Below, in pieces: positions 15,945 to 24,453 of a stretch of DNA of 64,000 bases. A program made the translations under genes and the position numbers. The notes beneath the pieces were generated by a model. The model did no database searches. It saw only the letters and a list, made by a program, of their open reading frames with translations, and was not told where the DNA came from. How positions within the stretch are numbered: position 1 is the stretch's first letter; each line of letters starts with the position of its first letter. This stretch comes from Gp6-AA40 sp035571515 (GTDB taxonomy: Bacteria > Acidobacteriota > Vicinamibacteria > Vicinamibacterales > UBA2999), in contig DATNCQ010000097.1 of the NCBI GenBank assembly GCA_035571515.1, forward strand, positions 1 to 64,000, written 5' to 3'.

Positions 15945-16831
15945 GGTGCCCCCTTGCCGCTCGCGCCGTTGCCGAACAGCTTGTTGTAGTTCTCCTGCTC
16001 GGAGGGCGAGCAGTAATACTCCATGATGTCGGTCCGCGGGTCGTGCAGCCGCATCGGGAGTCGCATCGTCTCGAACGGGCGCGTATACACCTTCGGATCT
16101 TCGATCGTCTCGGACCAGATCAGCGTGTCGTAGTCCACGCGCCGGAACGTCTCGGTCACGCGGACCTGCTCGCTGATCGGACGGCCCGTCGAGTCGAGCC
16201 ATACGCGATCGTCGGGCATGGTGCCGACCGTCTGCACCTCGAAGGTGTAATCATCCACCCACCGGCCGACCGAGTAGCCGAAAAATCGGCGCTCGCGCAG
16301 TTCGCCGCCGATCTCGACGCCCCCCTCGACCACCTTGGGCAGCTCGCGGCCGTCGGTCCAGATGATGCGCCAGCGGTTGTCGTAATGGTAGAGGATCGCG
16401 ACCTTGTAGTCGTCCTGGAATATCTGCGTCAGCCGGACGTTGTAATGGTTTTCGCGCGGCATTCCGAGCGGTTCGCAGCGGTTCCTCGGGTCGTTGTCCT
16501 CGGACGGGAGCACGGCGTCGAACCCCTCGAGCGCCTTGTGCGACCGGTACAGCTCCTGGCCGTAGGGCGTGTAGGGCAGCTGGTTCTCCGGCTTGCCGTT
16601 GTTCGGCTTCGCCGGCACGCCCTGCGCCTGCGTTCCCGCTCCGGGACCGTCGGCCGGTCCCCACATGCCAGCGAGGCTGCGGCGCGGCGCCGGCTTCCTG
16701 TTCGCGGCGGTGATCGGCGGCTTGTCCCACTGCGGGGTCAGCCACCCGCCCGGTGACGTGTTCTGCGCGAACGTGTCACCCGCGGCGCAGAGGCCGACGA
16801 TCGCCACCAGCACGCCAGTCAGCATTTTCAC
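15941..16831 (-). CDS. secreted GRW-family protein, divergent (GRWVDDYTF) subgroup
   Basis: 296 residues from a GTG at 16831, supported by GGGAGG nine bases upstream and a signal peptide directly after it (VKMLTGVLVAIVGLCAAGD, cleavage near TFAQ); the frame extends to 17077 without a signal. Family marks: RSLAGMWGP, RCEPLGMPREN, IIWTDGRELP, GYSVGRWVDDYTFEVQT, WLDSTGRP, VTETFRRVDYDTL, DPKVYTRPFE and a C-terminal EYYCSPSEQ. The core WDGDTLVV of other members is replaced by WVDDYTFEV, shared with the protein at 57741. This subgroup is the one found next to DUF6152 at two loci. Function unknown. Confidence 0.78.
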   Translation of the reverse strand: MKMLTGVLVAIVGLCAAGDTFAQNTSPGGWLTPQWDKPPITAANRKPAPRRSLAGMWGPADGPGAGTQAQGVPAKPNNGKPENQLPYTPYGQELYRSHKALEGFDAVLPSEDNDPRNRCEPLGMPRENHYNVRLTQIFQDDYKVAILYHYDNRWRIIWTDGRELPKVVEGGVEIGGELRERRFFGYSVGRWVDDYTFEVQTVGTMPDDRVWLDSTGRPISEQVRVTETFRRVDYDTLIWSETIEDPKVYTRPFETMRLPMRLHDPRTDIMEYYCSPSEQENYNKLFGNGASGKGAP

Positions 16832-16976
16832 GGCGGACGCCCTCCCGGTGCGCGCCAGCATGCTCCAGGCGAGGTTTCCCTGTCCAGCGCTCTCTCGCAG
16901 GGCGCAGCCTCGCGTTGTTTTTGTGCGCCGGAACACCCCGGGTAGCGGTAAGGTACGCACCGCAAAAGGAGGCGAT

Positions 16977-18569
16977 ATGAAAGGACGCTTGTGGATGCTC
17001 CTGGTGGGTTTCCTGGTGGCGGTGGTCCGTCTCCACGTGGTGGCGCAGGAGGCGGAACCCGACGCCCGGACCCTCATTCAGACGTCGCTGCGCGCGATGG
17101 GCGCCGAGAACCTCAAGTCGATCACCTATTCCGGGACAACCGGTTATGTCGCCGCCCCCGGCCAGAACTATGCGCCGAGCGCCGATTGGCCGGCGAACCA
17201 GATCGTCAGCTACACGCGGACGATTGACTACGACGCAAAATCGTCGCGGCTCGACTACACGCTGCGGCAGGGCACCGGCGCCGGCGGTCCCGCCGGCGGC
17301 GGCAACGCGCCGACCATCACGAACCCGTTCGCCGGCGACCAGCGGACGGTGCAGATGGTCAACGGCAACTTCGCGTGGAACATGAACGGCACCACCGTCG
17401 TCCCGGCGCCGGCCGACGCGGAGCAGCGGCAGCTCGAAATCTGGCTCACGCCGCACGGCTGCCTGAAGGCCGCGCTCATGCCCGGCGCGAATCCGTTCGT
17501 CATCACGCGCAACGAGCAGGGCAAGGGACGCATCCGCGCCGTCGTGTTCATGGTGCTCAACAAGTACCGCGTGCAGTGCGCCATCAACGACAGGAACCTC
17601 GTCGAGCGGATCCAGACCTACTTCCCGAACCCGGTGGTCGGTGACCTCTATTACGAGCTGGTGCTCACCAACTACAAGGACTTCGGCAACGGCGTGATGT
17701 TCCCCGCGACGTTCCACCAGCACCACGACCTCGACGACGACCTCGAGGGCGAGGGCGTGAACGTCAGCGGCGGCCACAACTCGTTCGGCCTCACCATCGC
17801 CAACGTCCAGGTGAACCCGCCGAACGCCGCGACCGCGGTTCCCGAGGCGGCGCGGACGACGACGATTCCGCCGGTCCGCGTCGAGTCGACGAAGGTCGCT
17901 GACGGGTTCTGGTACGTCGGCGGCGGCACGCACGCGAGCATGGCGGTCGAGTTCAAGGACTTCATCACGGTGATCGAGGCGCCGCTCAACGAGGATCGAT
18001 CGCTGGCGGTCATCGCGGAGGTGAAGAAGCTGATCCCGAACAAGCCGATCAAGTACCTCGTCAGCACGCACCACCACTGGGATCACCTCGGCGGCGTGCG
18101 CGCCTACGTCGCGCAGGAGGGCGTGACCATCGTCCTGCAGCAGAACAATCACTCGTACTACGCCGAGGTTCTGACCGTGAAGCCGTGGATGCTGAAGCCG
18201 GATCGGCTCGCGCTCGCGCCGCCCGAGGAGGTGGCCGAGGGCTACACGTTCGAGACCGTCGGGCAGAAGTACGTGCTGACCGACGGCACGAAGGTGATGG
18301 AGATCTACAACGTCCAGGGCCTCGCGCACGCGCAGGGGATGCTGATGGCGTACATGCCGAAGGAACGGATTGTCGTCGAGGCGGATCTCTTCACGCCGCC
18401 GGCGCAGGGCGCGGCGCTGCCGACGATGGTCGCGCCGTCGGCGCGTACGTTCTTCAACAACGTGCAGCGGCTGAAGCTCGACGTGCAGACGATCGCGCCG
18501 ATCCACGGCAACCGCACGTACCCGTGGGCGGATTTCGCGCGCTTCGTCGGTACCGCAAGCACGAACTGA
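16977..18569 (+). CDS. secreted MBL-fold metallohydrolase with long N-terminal domain (paralogue 2)
   Basis: 530 residues from the ATG at 16977, which has AAAGGAGGCGAT directly upstream and starts a signal peptide ending at VVAQ. The N-terminal ~300 residues carry YTRTIDYDAKSSRLDYTLRQ and NGNFAWNMNG, the same pattern as the paralogues at 24454 and 26050. The MBL domain has HHHWDH at 365-370, GLAHAQGMLMAYMPKERIVV, the EADLFTPP segment with the bridging Asp, and APIHGNRTYPW. All zinc ligands are kept. Divergent from the DUF6152 pair at 15531-16831. Its stop is followed by heptamer array B. Confidence 0.82.
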   Translation: MKGRLWMLLVGFLVAVVRLHVVAQEAEPDARTLIQTSLRAMGAENLKSITYSGTTGYVAAPGQNYAPSADWPANQIVSYTRTIDYDAKSSRLDYTLRQGTGAGGPAGGGNAPTITNPFAGDQRTVQMVNGNFAWNMNGTTVVPAPADAEQRQLEIWLTPHGCLKAALMPGANPFVITRNEQGKGRIRAVVFMVLNKYRVQCAINDRNLVERIQTYFPNPVVGDLYYELVLTNYKDFGNGVMFPATFHQHHDLDDDLEGEGVNVSGGHNSFGLTIANVQVNPPNAATAVPEAARTTTIPPVRVESTKVADGFWYVGGGTHASMAVEFKDFITVIEAPLNEDRSLAVIAEVKKLIPNKPIKYLVSTHHHWDHLGGVRAYVAQEGVTIVLQQNNHSYYAEVLTVKPWMLKPDRLALAPPEEVAEGYTFETVGQKYVLTDGTKVMEIYNVQGLAHAQGMLMAYMPKERIVVEADLFTPPAQGAALPTMVAPSARTFFNNVQRLKLDVQTIAPIHGNRTYPWADFARFVGTASTN

Positions 18570-18595
18570 CGCCGAGCTTGCGGAAGATCCAAGTT

Positions 18596-18660
18596 CCAAG
18601 TTCCAAGTTCCAAATTCAAAATTGAAGCTTGGATCTTGGAGCTTGGAGCTTGGATCTTTT
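18596..18660. repeat. heptamer-repeat inverted array (array B)
   Basis: Left arm: AAGTTCC repeated three times plus AAATTC; right arm: TTGGATC, TTGGAGC, TTGGAGC, TTGGATC. The arms are near-complementary around a short A/T-rich loop (AAAATTGAAG), giving a long compact hairpin ending in a T-run (TTTT at 18657-18660). It lies exactly between the stops of the convergent MBL and TonB-receptor genes, so terminator function in both directions is likely. Confidence 0.65.
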
Positions 18661-18662
18661 CG

Positions 18663-21600
18663 TCAAAACTCGAAGCGCGCGCTGACCTGCGCCATGCGCG
18701 GATCGAGGATCCGCGACGGCTGCCGCCACTGCGCGCCGAACGTGTTGTTCACCTCCAGCACCGAGCTGGCATTCAACGCGTTGAAGATATCGAGGTTGGC
18801 CTGCACGCGCGTCCGGCCCACGCGCACGATCTTGCCGATGCGCACGTCGAGCTGCGTGCGGCGCGCCTCGTACTCCGTCTGCGGCAGGATGAGCGGCACG
18901 TTCACCGTGCGCGTGCCGCCCGACAGGTTCCGTCCGAGCGACGGCAGGACCTGCGCGGTCGGCACCGCGTAGGTCGCCAGGTACGCCGGCCCCGGCAGGT
19001 TCTGGAACGTCGCGCTTACCAGGAAGTCCATCGGCAGCGGGTAGCTCCCGTTCAGTTTCAGCTGCGTGTTGGCGCCGAATGGTGTCACGGCGCGGCAGGT
19101 GCGCCGGCCGTCGATGGTCGTCTGCGTGTGCGGAACGGGTGTCGCCGACGCGCCCGGCAGGCTGGCGGCCACCGCGCCCGGACTGTCGACGTTGAAACAG
19201 ACGTCGTTCACCGTTCGCCCGCTGTCGATGCCGCCGGCGAGCCGGATGCCGGGACCGAACCGCGTGTTCAGGCTCGCGCCGAGGAAGTCCGCGGTCCGGG
19301 TGTATCTCCCGAAGTTCGAGGCCTGCGTCACCAGGCTCGAGACCTGGCCGAACTTTTCCTGGCTGATGTCGTAGAGCCCGCAGATCGGATATCCGCCGCC
19401 GCGCGGCAGCCTCGGGTCCGACGGCGCCGTGATGCAGTACTGGCTGTAGTCGGCGTCGCCGACCGCCACGTTGTCGGTGACGCGGTAGTTGCCGTCCCAG
19501 TTGTGATAGTAGCCGGCGGTGACCGACACGCTCGGCAGGAGCTGATGCTGCAGCTCCGTGTTGATGTCCCACGTGTACGCCCGCCCTCTCAGCACGACGT
19601 CGTCGGCATAGCGGGTCGCGAGCGGATTGCTCTTGCCGAAGTTCTGGTTGTCGATCGCGCCGCATTCGCCGTTGGCCGCGAAGTTGACCAGGTCGCAGTC
19701 CGGCACGAAATCGCGGTTCGCGTCGGCCCACGACCGGTTCGCCGACGTCACCGACGTCGTAACCGGCGCGATGTTGGAGCTGAAGGTCCCGGAGCTCATC
19801 TCGAGGTAGCGCCCGATCGACAGCTTCAACGCCGTCCGGCCCGTGCCCGCCAGGTCGTACGACACGCCGAGCCGCGGGCTCCAGTCCCTCCATCGCGGCG
19901 CGTGCGCCAGCGCGGGGAGCTCCCGCGGCCCGACGAAGCGCCCGGCGCCGAGGCTGATGGCGGGGATGTTGACGTCGTAGTAGTCGTAGCGGATCCCGTA
20001 GTTCAACGCCAGGCGCCTGACCGTCCACTGGTCCTGGGCGTAGAGTCCCAGGTCCCACATGGCGTGCACGACCGTCCGCAGCGGTGCGTCGACGCGCGTC
20101 CCGAGCTTGACGCGCTCCGGCGCGCTGGTCGGAAACGGATAGGCGTACTGCGTCACTCGGGTCGGCACGCCGTTGTTGAACGTGTAGGAAACGAAGTCGC
20201 GTCCCGAGCTGGTGCTCCCCTCGTCCTTGATCGCCGACTCGTTGTTCATGCCGAACTTGAAGGCGTGCGACCCGGTCACGTACGAGAGCGAGCCGCGTAC
20301 CGGAAACCGGTTTCCCCACCGGTGCCCCCCGTAAACGGTCGGCGCGTTGTAGCTGAAGCCGAGGCCGCTGTCCGTGATCGCGATGTCGTCCGGGCTCACC
20401 TCGGGCTGCAGGTAGTTCGGCCAGCTGTGGATGACCGCGGCGGCGCCCGCCTCGAGCAGCAGCCTGTTGGTGCGCGGCGAGGTCCAGGAGACCTGGACGA
20501 TGCCTTCCGGATAGTTGTGCCAGAGCGCCACCGATTCCGGCGCGCTGTTCGACAACCGGATGCAGACGCAGTTGTGCGTGATGTCCGTGAAGATGTTCAG
20601 CTTGTTCTTCGGCGAGAGCTGCCACGTCAGCCGCACGGCGTTCGACCGGTTCCATTCCGACTGCACCGACGGACGCGATCGATCCGGCGTGTAGACCATC
20701 GTGCCCTGCGTCTTGTTGTAGAAGACGCCGGGCACCTGGTTCTCCGATCCCCATCTCCGCACCGAGGCGAAGAACCAGAGCTTGTCCTTCTTCACCGGCC
20801 CGCCGACCGACACGCCGTAGTCGTAGAGGAAGTTCACCTGCTGCTCGGAGCTCACGCCGCGCGCGCGCAGTTCGTCCGTGAGGTTGCCGCTCTGGAAGTT
20901 GCCGTTGGTGTAGCGGGCGAGGCTCGAGAACCTGACCGTGTTGCTGCCTTCCTTCGGGATGAGATTCATCGACACGCCGGTGGACGAGCTCTCCGCCGAC
21001 ATGCCGCCGGTCTCCACCGACATCTCTTCGACCGTTTCGGAGTTGTAGGCGTAGCCCGGCGAGCCGCCGCTCGACATGTTCTGGATGCGCATGCCGTCGT
21101 ACTGCACCCGCGCGTTGCCGACCTTGCCGTGGAAGCCGATGGAATTGCCCGACTGACCGTAGAAGGTGCCCTGCGTGCCGCCGACATCCGGCGGCGCGAC
21201 CAGGCCCGGCGTCAGCGCTGCGAGTCCGACGACGCTCGCCTGCCCTGTCGGCAGGATCTTCAGCGCCTCGGCCGTCATCACCGTCTGCTGCCGCACGTTG
21301 GCGGTGTCGACCAGCGGCGACGCCGCGGTCACGGTGATCGTTTCCTCCAGCGACCCGACGCGCATCTCGGCGTTGATCGTCGCCGTGAAGCCGGACGACA
21401 GCTCGATCCCCTCACGCTTGAACACGCTGAACCCGGGCAGCGTGAAGGTGACGGTGTAGACGCCCGGCCGCAGATCGACGATGTTGAACCGGCCCTGGTC
21501 GTCGGTCACGGCGGTGCGCACCTTCTCGATGAGGGCAGGGCTTGCGGCCTCGACTGTCACGCCGGGCAGCACCGCCCCCGACGGGTCGCGCGCCGCGCCG

Positions 21601-21704
21601 GCAATGCCTGCGGGAGACAACTGCGCGGCGGCGCCGCTGGCGACGAGCAGCGCAGACACGAGGACGACCGAGACACGGACGCCGAACAGGGCTCGTGGCA
21701 TCAC
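18663..21704 (-). CDS. TonB-dependent receptor, Oar-like, with carboxypeptidase-regulatory domain
   Basis: 1013 residues; ATG with GAGGAGGAGTG directly upstream and a signal peptide MPRALFGVRVSVVLVSALLV (mature from about AQLSPAG; the track start MM is a GTG/ATG choice of no consequence). Residues ~30-115: CarboxypepD_reg-like domain (DPSGAVLPGVTVEAASPAL, RPGVYTVTFTLPGF). Plug region: RQQTVMTAEALKILPTG and SSTGVSMNLIPKEGSNT. Barrel follows with alternating aromatic strands, ending QVSARFEF as expected for outer-membrane proteins. Substrate unknown. The four minus-strand genes upstream (21840-24208) could be co-transcribed, though a 135-base spacer with tandem repeats intervenes. Confidence 0.87.
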   Translation of the reverse strand: MMPRALFGVRVSVVLVSALLVASGAAAQLSPAGIAGAARDPSGAVLPGVTVEAASPALIEKVRTAVTDDQGRFNIVDLRPGVYTVTFTLPGFSVFKREGIELSSGFTATINAEMRVGSLEETITVTAASPLVDTANVRQQTVMTAEALKILPTGQASVVGLAALTPGLVAPPDVGGTQGTFYGQSGNSIGFHGKVGNARVQYDGMRIQNMSSGGSPGYAYNSETVEEMSVETGGMSAESSSTGVSMNLIPKEGSNTVRFSSLARYTNGNFQSGNLTDELRARGVSSEQQVNFLYDYGVSVGGPVKKDKLWFFASVRRWGSENQVPGVFYNKTQGTMVYTPDRSRPSVQSEWNRSNAVRLTWQLSPKNKLNIFTDITHNCVCIRLSNSAPESVALWHNYPEGIVQVSWTSPRTNRLLLEAGAAAVIHSWPNYLQPEVSPDDIAITDSGLGFSYNAPTVYGGHRWGNRFPVRGSLSYVTGSHAFKFGMNNESAIKDEGSTSSGRDFVSYTFNNGVPTRVTQYAYPFPTSAPERVKLGTRVDAPLRTVVHAMWDLGLYAQDQWTVRRLALNYGIRYDYYDVNIPAISLGAGRFVGPRELPALAHAPRWRDWSPRLGVSYDLAGTGRTALKLSIGRYLEMSSGTFSSNIAPVTTSVTSANRSWADANRDFVPDCDLVNFAANGECGAIDNQNFGKSNPLATRYADDVVLRGRAYTWDINTELQHQLLPSVSVTAGYYHNWDGNYRVTDNVAVGDADYSQYCITAPSDPRLPRGGGYPICGLYDISQEKFGQVSSLVTQASNFGRYTRTADFLGASLNTRFGPGIRLAGGIDSGRTVNDVCFNVDSPGAVAASLPGASATPVPHTQTTIDGRRTCRAVTPFGANTQLKLNGSYPLPMDFLVSATFQNLPGPAYLATYAVPTAQVLPSLGRNLSGGTRTVNVPLILPQTEYEARRTQLDVRIGKIVRVGRTRVQANLDIFNALNASSVLEVNNTFGAQWRQPSRILDPRMAQVSARFEF

Positions 21705-21712
21705 TCCTCCTC

Positions 21713-21830
21713 TAATCGCCGGGTCCGCGTTCGCCCGGCACCTGCGCTCCGCGGAACCCGGCCTACGTACTAATCGCCGGGTCCGCGCGTTCGCCCGGCA
21801 CCTGCGCTCCGCGGAACCCGGCCTACGTAC
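21713..21830. repeat. tandem 58/60-bp repeat, two copies
   Basis: TAATCGCCGGGTCCGCG ... CGCGGAACCCGGCCTACGTAC occurs at 21713-21770 and again at 21771-21830; the second copy differs only by an extra CG. Each unit is an imperfect hairpin (GCCGGGTCCGCG versus CGCGGAACCCGGC). A third, more diverged relative is at 10994-11047. They lie in the leader of the TonB receptor gene, where stems could affect its mRNA. Confidence 0.7.
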
Positions 21831-21839
21831 TAGATCCGG

Positions 21840-23081
21840 CTACGGCAACAACGGTTTTTGGCCCGGCGGCAGCTGCTGGTCGAACACGGTCAGCAGCACG
21901 TCCTCGCGCGCGTGCGGCGCCATGACGTTGACGACGAAGTCGGACAGGTCCTGCTGGCCGAACGCCGCCTTCGCCCGCGCGTAGGTGTCGGCGCCGACGT
22001 TGTGGCGGCCGATCAGCTCGCGGCCGAACTGAATCAGGATCGCTTCCTTGTCGGAGAGACCGCTGGTCGGCTTGTTGTGACGGACCGCGTCGATCGTCGC
22101 GGCTGACAAGCCGTCCTTCAGCGCGGACACCTCGGTGAGCGTCCAGTCGTACTGCTGGTCGTTGAGCCGCGCGGTGACGAGCGCGGCCAGCGCGACGAGC
22201 GCCTTCCCCTGGCTGGCTTCGAGCGACCTCAATCCGGCCGCGAACCGCCCCATCGACCCCGGCCCGGTCGGCGGCGGCGCCAGCGTGCGGCGATACAGGC
22301 CGCCGTTGGCCCCTTCGCCGCCCCCGTTGCCCTGCTGCGGGCGCGCGTTGGGATTGCTCACCGGGATGCGGCTCCGCGAATCCGGGAGGATGTCGTCCGG
22401 CATCGTGAACGGCAGCGGGAGGAACTGCTTCATCTGCGGCGGCATCCACTGGTTCGCCGCGCTGAGGTTCACCGCCGTTCCCGCGTAATTCGACATCAGA
22501 TCGACGGCGTCGACCAGGTCCGTCTCGCCGAACAGCTTCAGCGCGCGCGCGTACGTCTCGGGCGTGACCTTGTGCTTGCCGATCTCGCGCCCGAGCTGGA
22601 CGATCGCCGCTTCCTTTTCACCGAGACCGGTGAGCGGCCTGCGATTGCGGACCACGTCCGCGATCTGCGGCTCGAGTCCAACGGACAGGGCTTCCATCTC
22701 GTGCAGCGACCACTCGTAGGGCTGGTCGTATTCGCGCGCCATCGTGATGATCGCCAGCTCCGACAGCCGGCGCCCGATGCGCGCGTCCCAGCGCACGTCG
22801 ACGCCCGAACGATGGAGCCGGATGGCAGCCATCCCCCGCGGGCCGCCCGGCGAGGCCGCCACCGCATCGGCGTACGCCTTGTTCATCTGCGCGCTCAACC
22901 GCGCGGGCTCGATGGGCGGCAGGCGGTTGCGCGTGTCGGGATGCACGTCGCGCGGCAGCGCGGCGTCGGCGGCGCTCCGTCCGTTGGGAGACGCGGGAGT
23001 CTGCGGATTGGCCGGCCGGTCCGCGACGACCGATGCGGCAATCGCGAGTATGACGGCGGCTACGATGTGCGCGGCGTTCAT
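21840..23081 (-). CDS. secreted, cysteine-free protein with two carboxymuconolactone-decarboxylase-like domains
   Basis: 413 residues; ATG with GAGGAGGGCGAC upstream. Signal peptide to about SVVAD. Two AhpD/CMD-type helical domains: ~95-200 (LSELAIITMAREYDQPYEWSL, HEMEALSVGLEPQIADVVRN) and ~300-400 (VALAALVTARLNDQQYDWTL, TEVSALKDGLSAATIDAVRH), joined by a Gly/Asn/Pro-rich linker. In cytosolic CMD/AhpD proteins a CxxC acts in peroxide or alkyl reduction; here there is no cysteine in the whole protein, so it cannot be a thiol peroxidase-type enzyme. A gamma-carboxymuconolactone-type lyase or a purely binding role remains possible. Next to GRWxGDTLV and luciferase-domain genes on the same strand. 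Confidence 0.78.
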   Translation of the reverse strand: MNAAHIVAAVILAIAASVVADRPANPQTPASPNGRSAADAALPRDVHPDTRNRLPPIEPARLSAQMNKAYADAVAASPGGPRGMAAIRLHRSGVDVRWDARIGRRLSELAIITMAREYDQPYEWSLHEMEALSVGLEPQIADVVRNRRPLTGLGEKEAAIVQLGREIGKHKVTPETYARALKLFGETDLVDAVDLMSNYAGTAVNLSAANQWMPPQMKQFLPLPFTMPDDILPDSRSRIPVSNPNARPQQGNGGGEGANGGLYRRTLAPPPTGPGSMGRFAAGLRSLEASQGKALVALAALVTARLNDQQYDWTLTEVSALKDGLSAATIDAVRHNKPTSGLSDKEAILIQFGRELIGRHNVGADTYARAKAAFGQQDLSDFVVNVMAPHAREDVLLTVFDQQLPPGQKPLLP

Positions 23082-23121
23082 GTCGCCCTCCTCGAACGCG
23101 ATCAGCTGTGCGTCACGCGAT

Positions 23122-23430
23122 TCACAGCCAGGGGCGTTCGTAATTCAGACGGAACAGCGCGATCGCCGCGTCGGCGTCGGCGGCACGCCGGATCCAGAAG
23201 CTCACCCATCCCGACCGCGGCAGGATGTGATGCGGCTCGGCGCGGCCGGCCTCGACGAGCTCGCGGCGAATCGGCACGGGGAACGGCAGGTCGGCCAGGC
23301 CATCGCCGTGCAGGTGGCCGAGCTCGCGACGACCGACGCGGAACTCGATGCCGCCGAAGCGATGCGGCGACACCGTGACGCCCTCCCAGGCGCCGACCTC
23401 CCGCTCGATACGCTCCCGGACCAGTCCCAT
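23122..23430 (-). CDS. small protein of the luciferase/DUF5519 family
   Basis: 102 residues; ATG has GAGGACGC before it and follows the stop of the upstream gene by 10 bases. The sequence HRFGGIEFRVGRRELGHLHG, the DLPFPVPIRRELV stretch and HHILPRSGWVSFWIR match the small domain annotated 'luciferase family'/DUF5519, named after a domain of a fungal luciferase but usually of unknown, predicted small-molecule role. No signal peptide, unlike its neighbours. It may be co-transcribed with the secreted genes on either side. Confidence 0.7.
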   Translation of the reverse strand: MGLVRERIEREVGAWEGVTVSPHRFGGIEFRVGRRELGHLHGDGLADLPFPVPIRRELVEAGRAEPHHILPRSGWVSFWIRRAADADAAIALFRLNYERPWL

Positions 23431-23440
23431 GCGTCCTCGC

Positions 23441-24208
23441 CTACTTCGGCGGGGTGGCGCGAAATTCGTTGTCGAACGCGTAGCACTCGTATTCGAGGAG
23501 CTGGATGTTCGGCTCCCGGTGACGGTAGAGAATCATGCTCATGCGCCACGGGCGGGTGAACACCTTCGGATCCTCCACGGTCACCTCGTACGTCAGGTGA
23601 TCGGCGTCGAGCGGCGTGAACCGTTCGACCAGGTGCAGCTCGTCGCTGTGGAAGTTGCCGGCGCGGTCGAACCAGGTTTCCTCGTTGAAGTCGACGACAT
23701 CCACGACGAGCGTATCTCCCTCCCAGTGTCCGCGTGAATCGCCCATCCACCAGTCGATGTGCCCGGGTGGATGCGGCGTCCCGTTCGTGTACACGAAACG
23801 CGTCGCGTGGACGTACTCGAAGAGCATCGTCACCATGTCGGCGCGCTGGAAGATCTGAAACGGGTACGGCATGTACATCAGGCGCGGTACACCCGGGAGG
23901 TAGCACTTCGATTCCGGATCGGCGGTCGCGCGCTGCTCGAAATTCTGGCGCTTCTTCGCCAGGGCCGACGGCTGGTAGGGGATCTCGTTGCCCACCACGA
24001 CCCCGATGCCTGCCGGCACGCCCTTCTGCGCCTGGTGATCCTGGATGTCCCACGCCGCCGTGTTCATCACCTGCCAGATGCCGGTGAGATCGGGCCGCCC
24101 TTCCTTCGTGCGCGCGATTCCGCCACCGGCGGGCGTCTGAGCCGCCGCCGGCGTCAGCGCAAGTAACACCATCACGACGACGACCCATGGCAACGTGCGC
24201 GCACTCAT
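23441..24208 (-). CDS. secreted GRWxGDTLV-family protein
   Basis: 255 residues; ATG preceded by AGGAGGGGCGTTC; signal peptide ending at PAAAQ. Family marks in order: RTKEGRPDLTGIWQVMNTA, CYLPGVPRLMYMPYPFQ, FVYTNGTPHPP, RGHWEGDTLVVDVVDF, LHLVERFTPLDADHL, DPKVFTRPWRMSMILYR and LLEYECYAF. It is the near twin of the protein at 3551-4384 over its whole length, but here no DUF6152 gene is attached; instead it heads a minus-strand group with a luciferase-domain and a double-CMD protein. Function unknown. Confidence 0.78.
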   Translation of the reverse strand: MSARTLPWVVVVMVLLALTPAAAQTPAGGGIARTKEGRPDLTGIWQVMNTAAWDIQDHQAQKGVPAGIGVVVGNEIPYQPSALAKKRQNFEQRATADPESKCYLPGVPRLMYMPYPFQIFQRADMVTMLFEYVHATRFVYTNGTPHPPGHIDWWMGDSRGHWEGDTLVVDVVDFNEETWFDRAGNFHSDELHLVERFTPLDADHLTYEVTVEDPKVFTRPWRMSMILYRHREPNIQLLEYECYAFDNEFRATPPK

Positions 24209-24453
24209 GAACGCCCCTCCTGCCGTGCGCAGTGTATCCGATGACGAAATCGGAATTGAAGCAGCGGCATTGCACGGGAATTTCGCGCGCGACCCGAACT
24301 GGCGGAATCACCCCCGGTGACGGGCGGGGACCGTTCGGACCTACAATGGCCCTTCTATCTAATCTGCGCTGACGAAGACCTCCAGGCGTAATACCCGCGG
24401 TTCATTCATCTGCGGCCAACGTCAACCACGTTTTCACTCAAGCGAGGAACGTC

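Noticed and set aside
21713..21830. Insertion-sequence ends
   Set aside because: No transposase frame and no target-site duplication; the units are direct tandem copies, not terminal inverted repeats.
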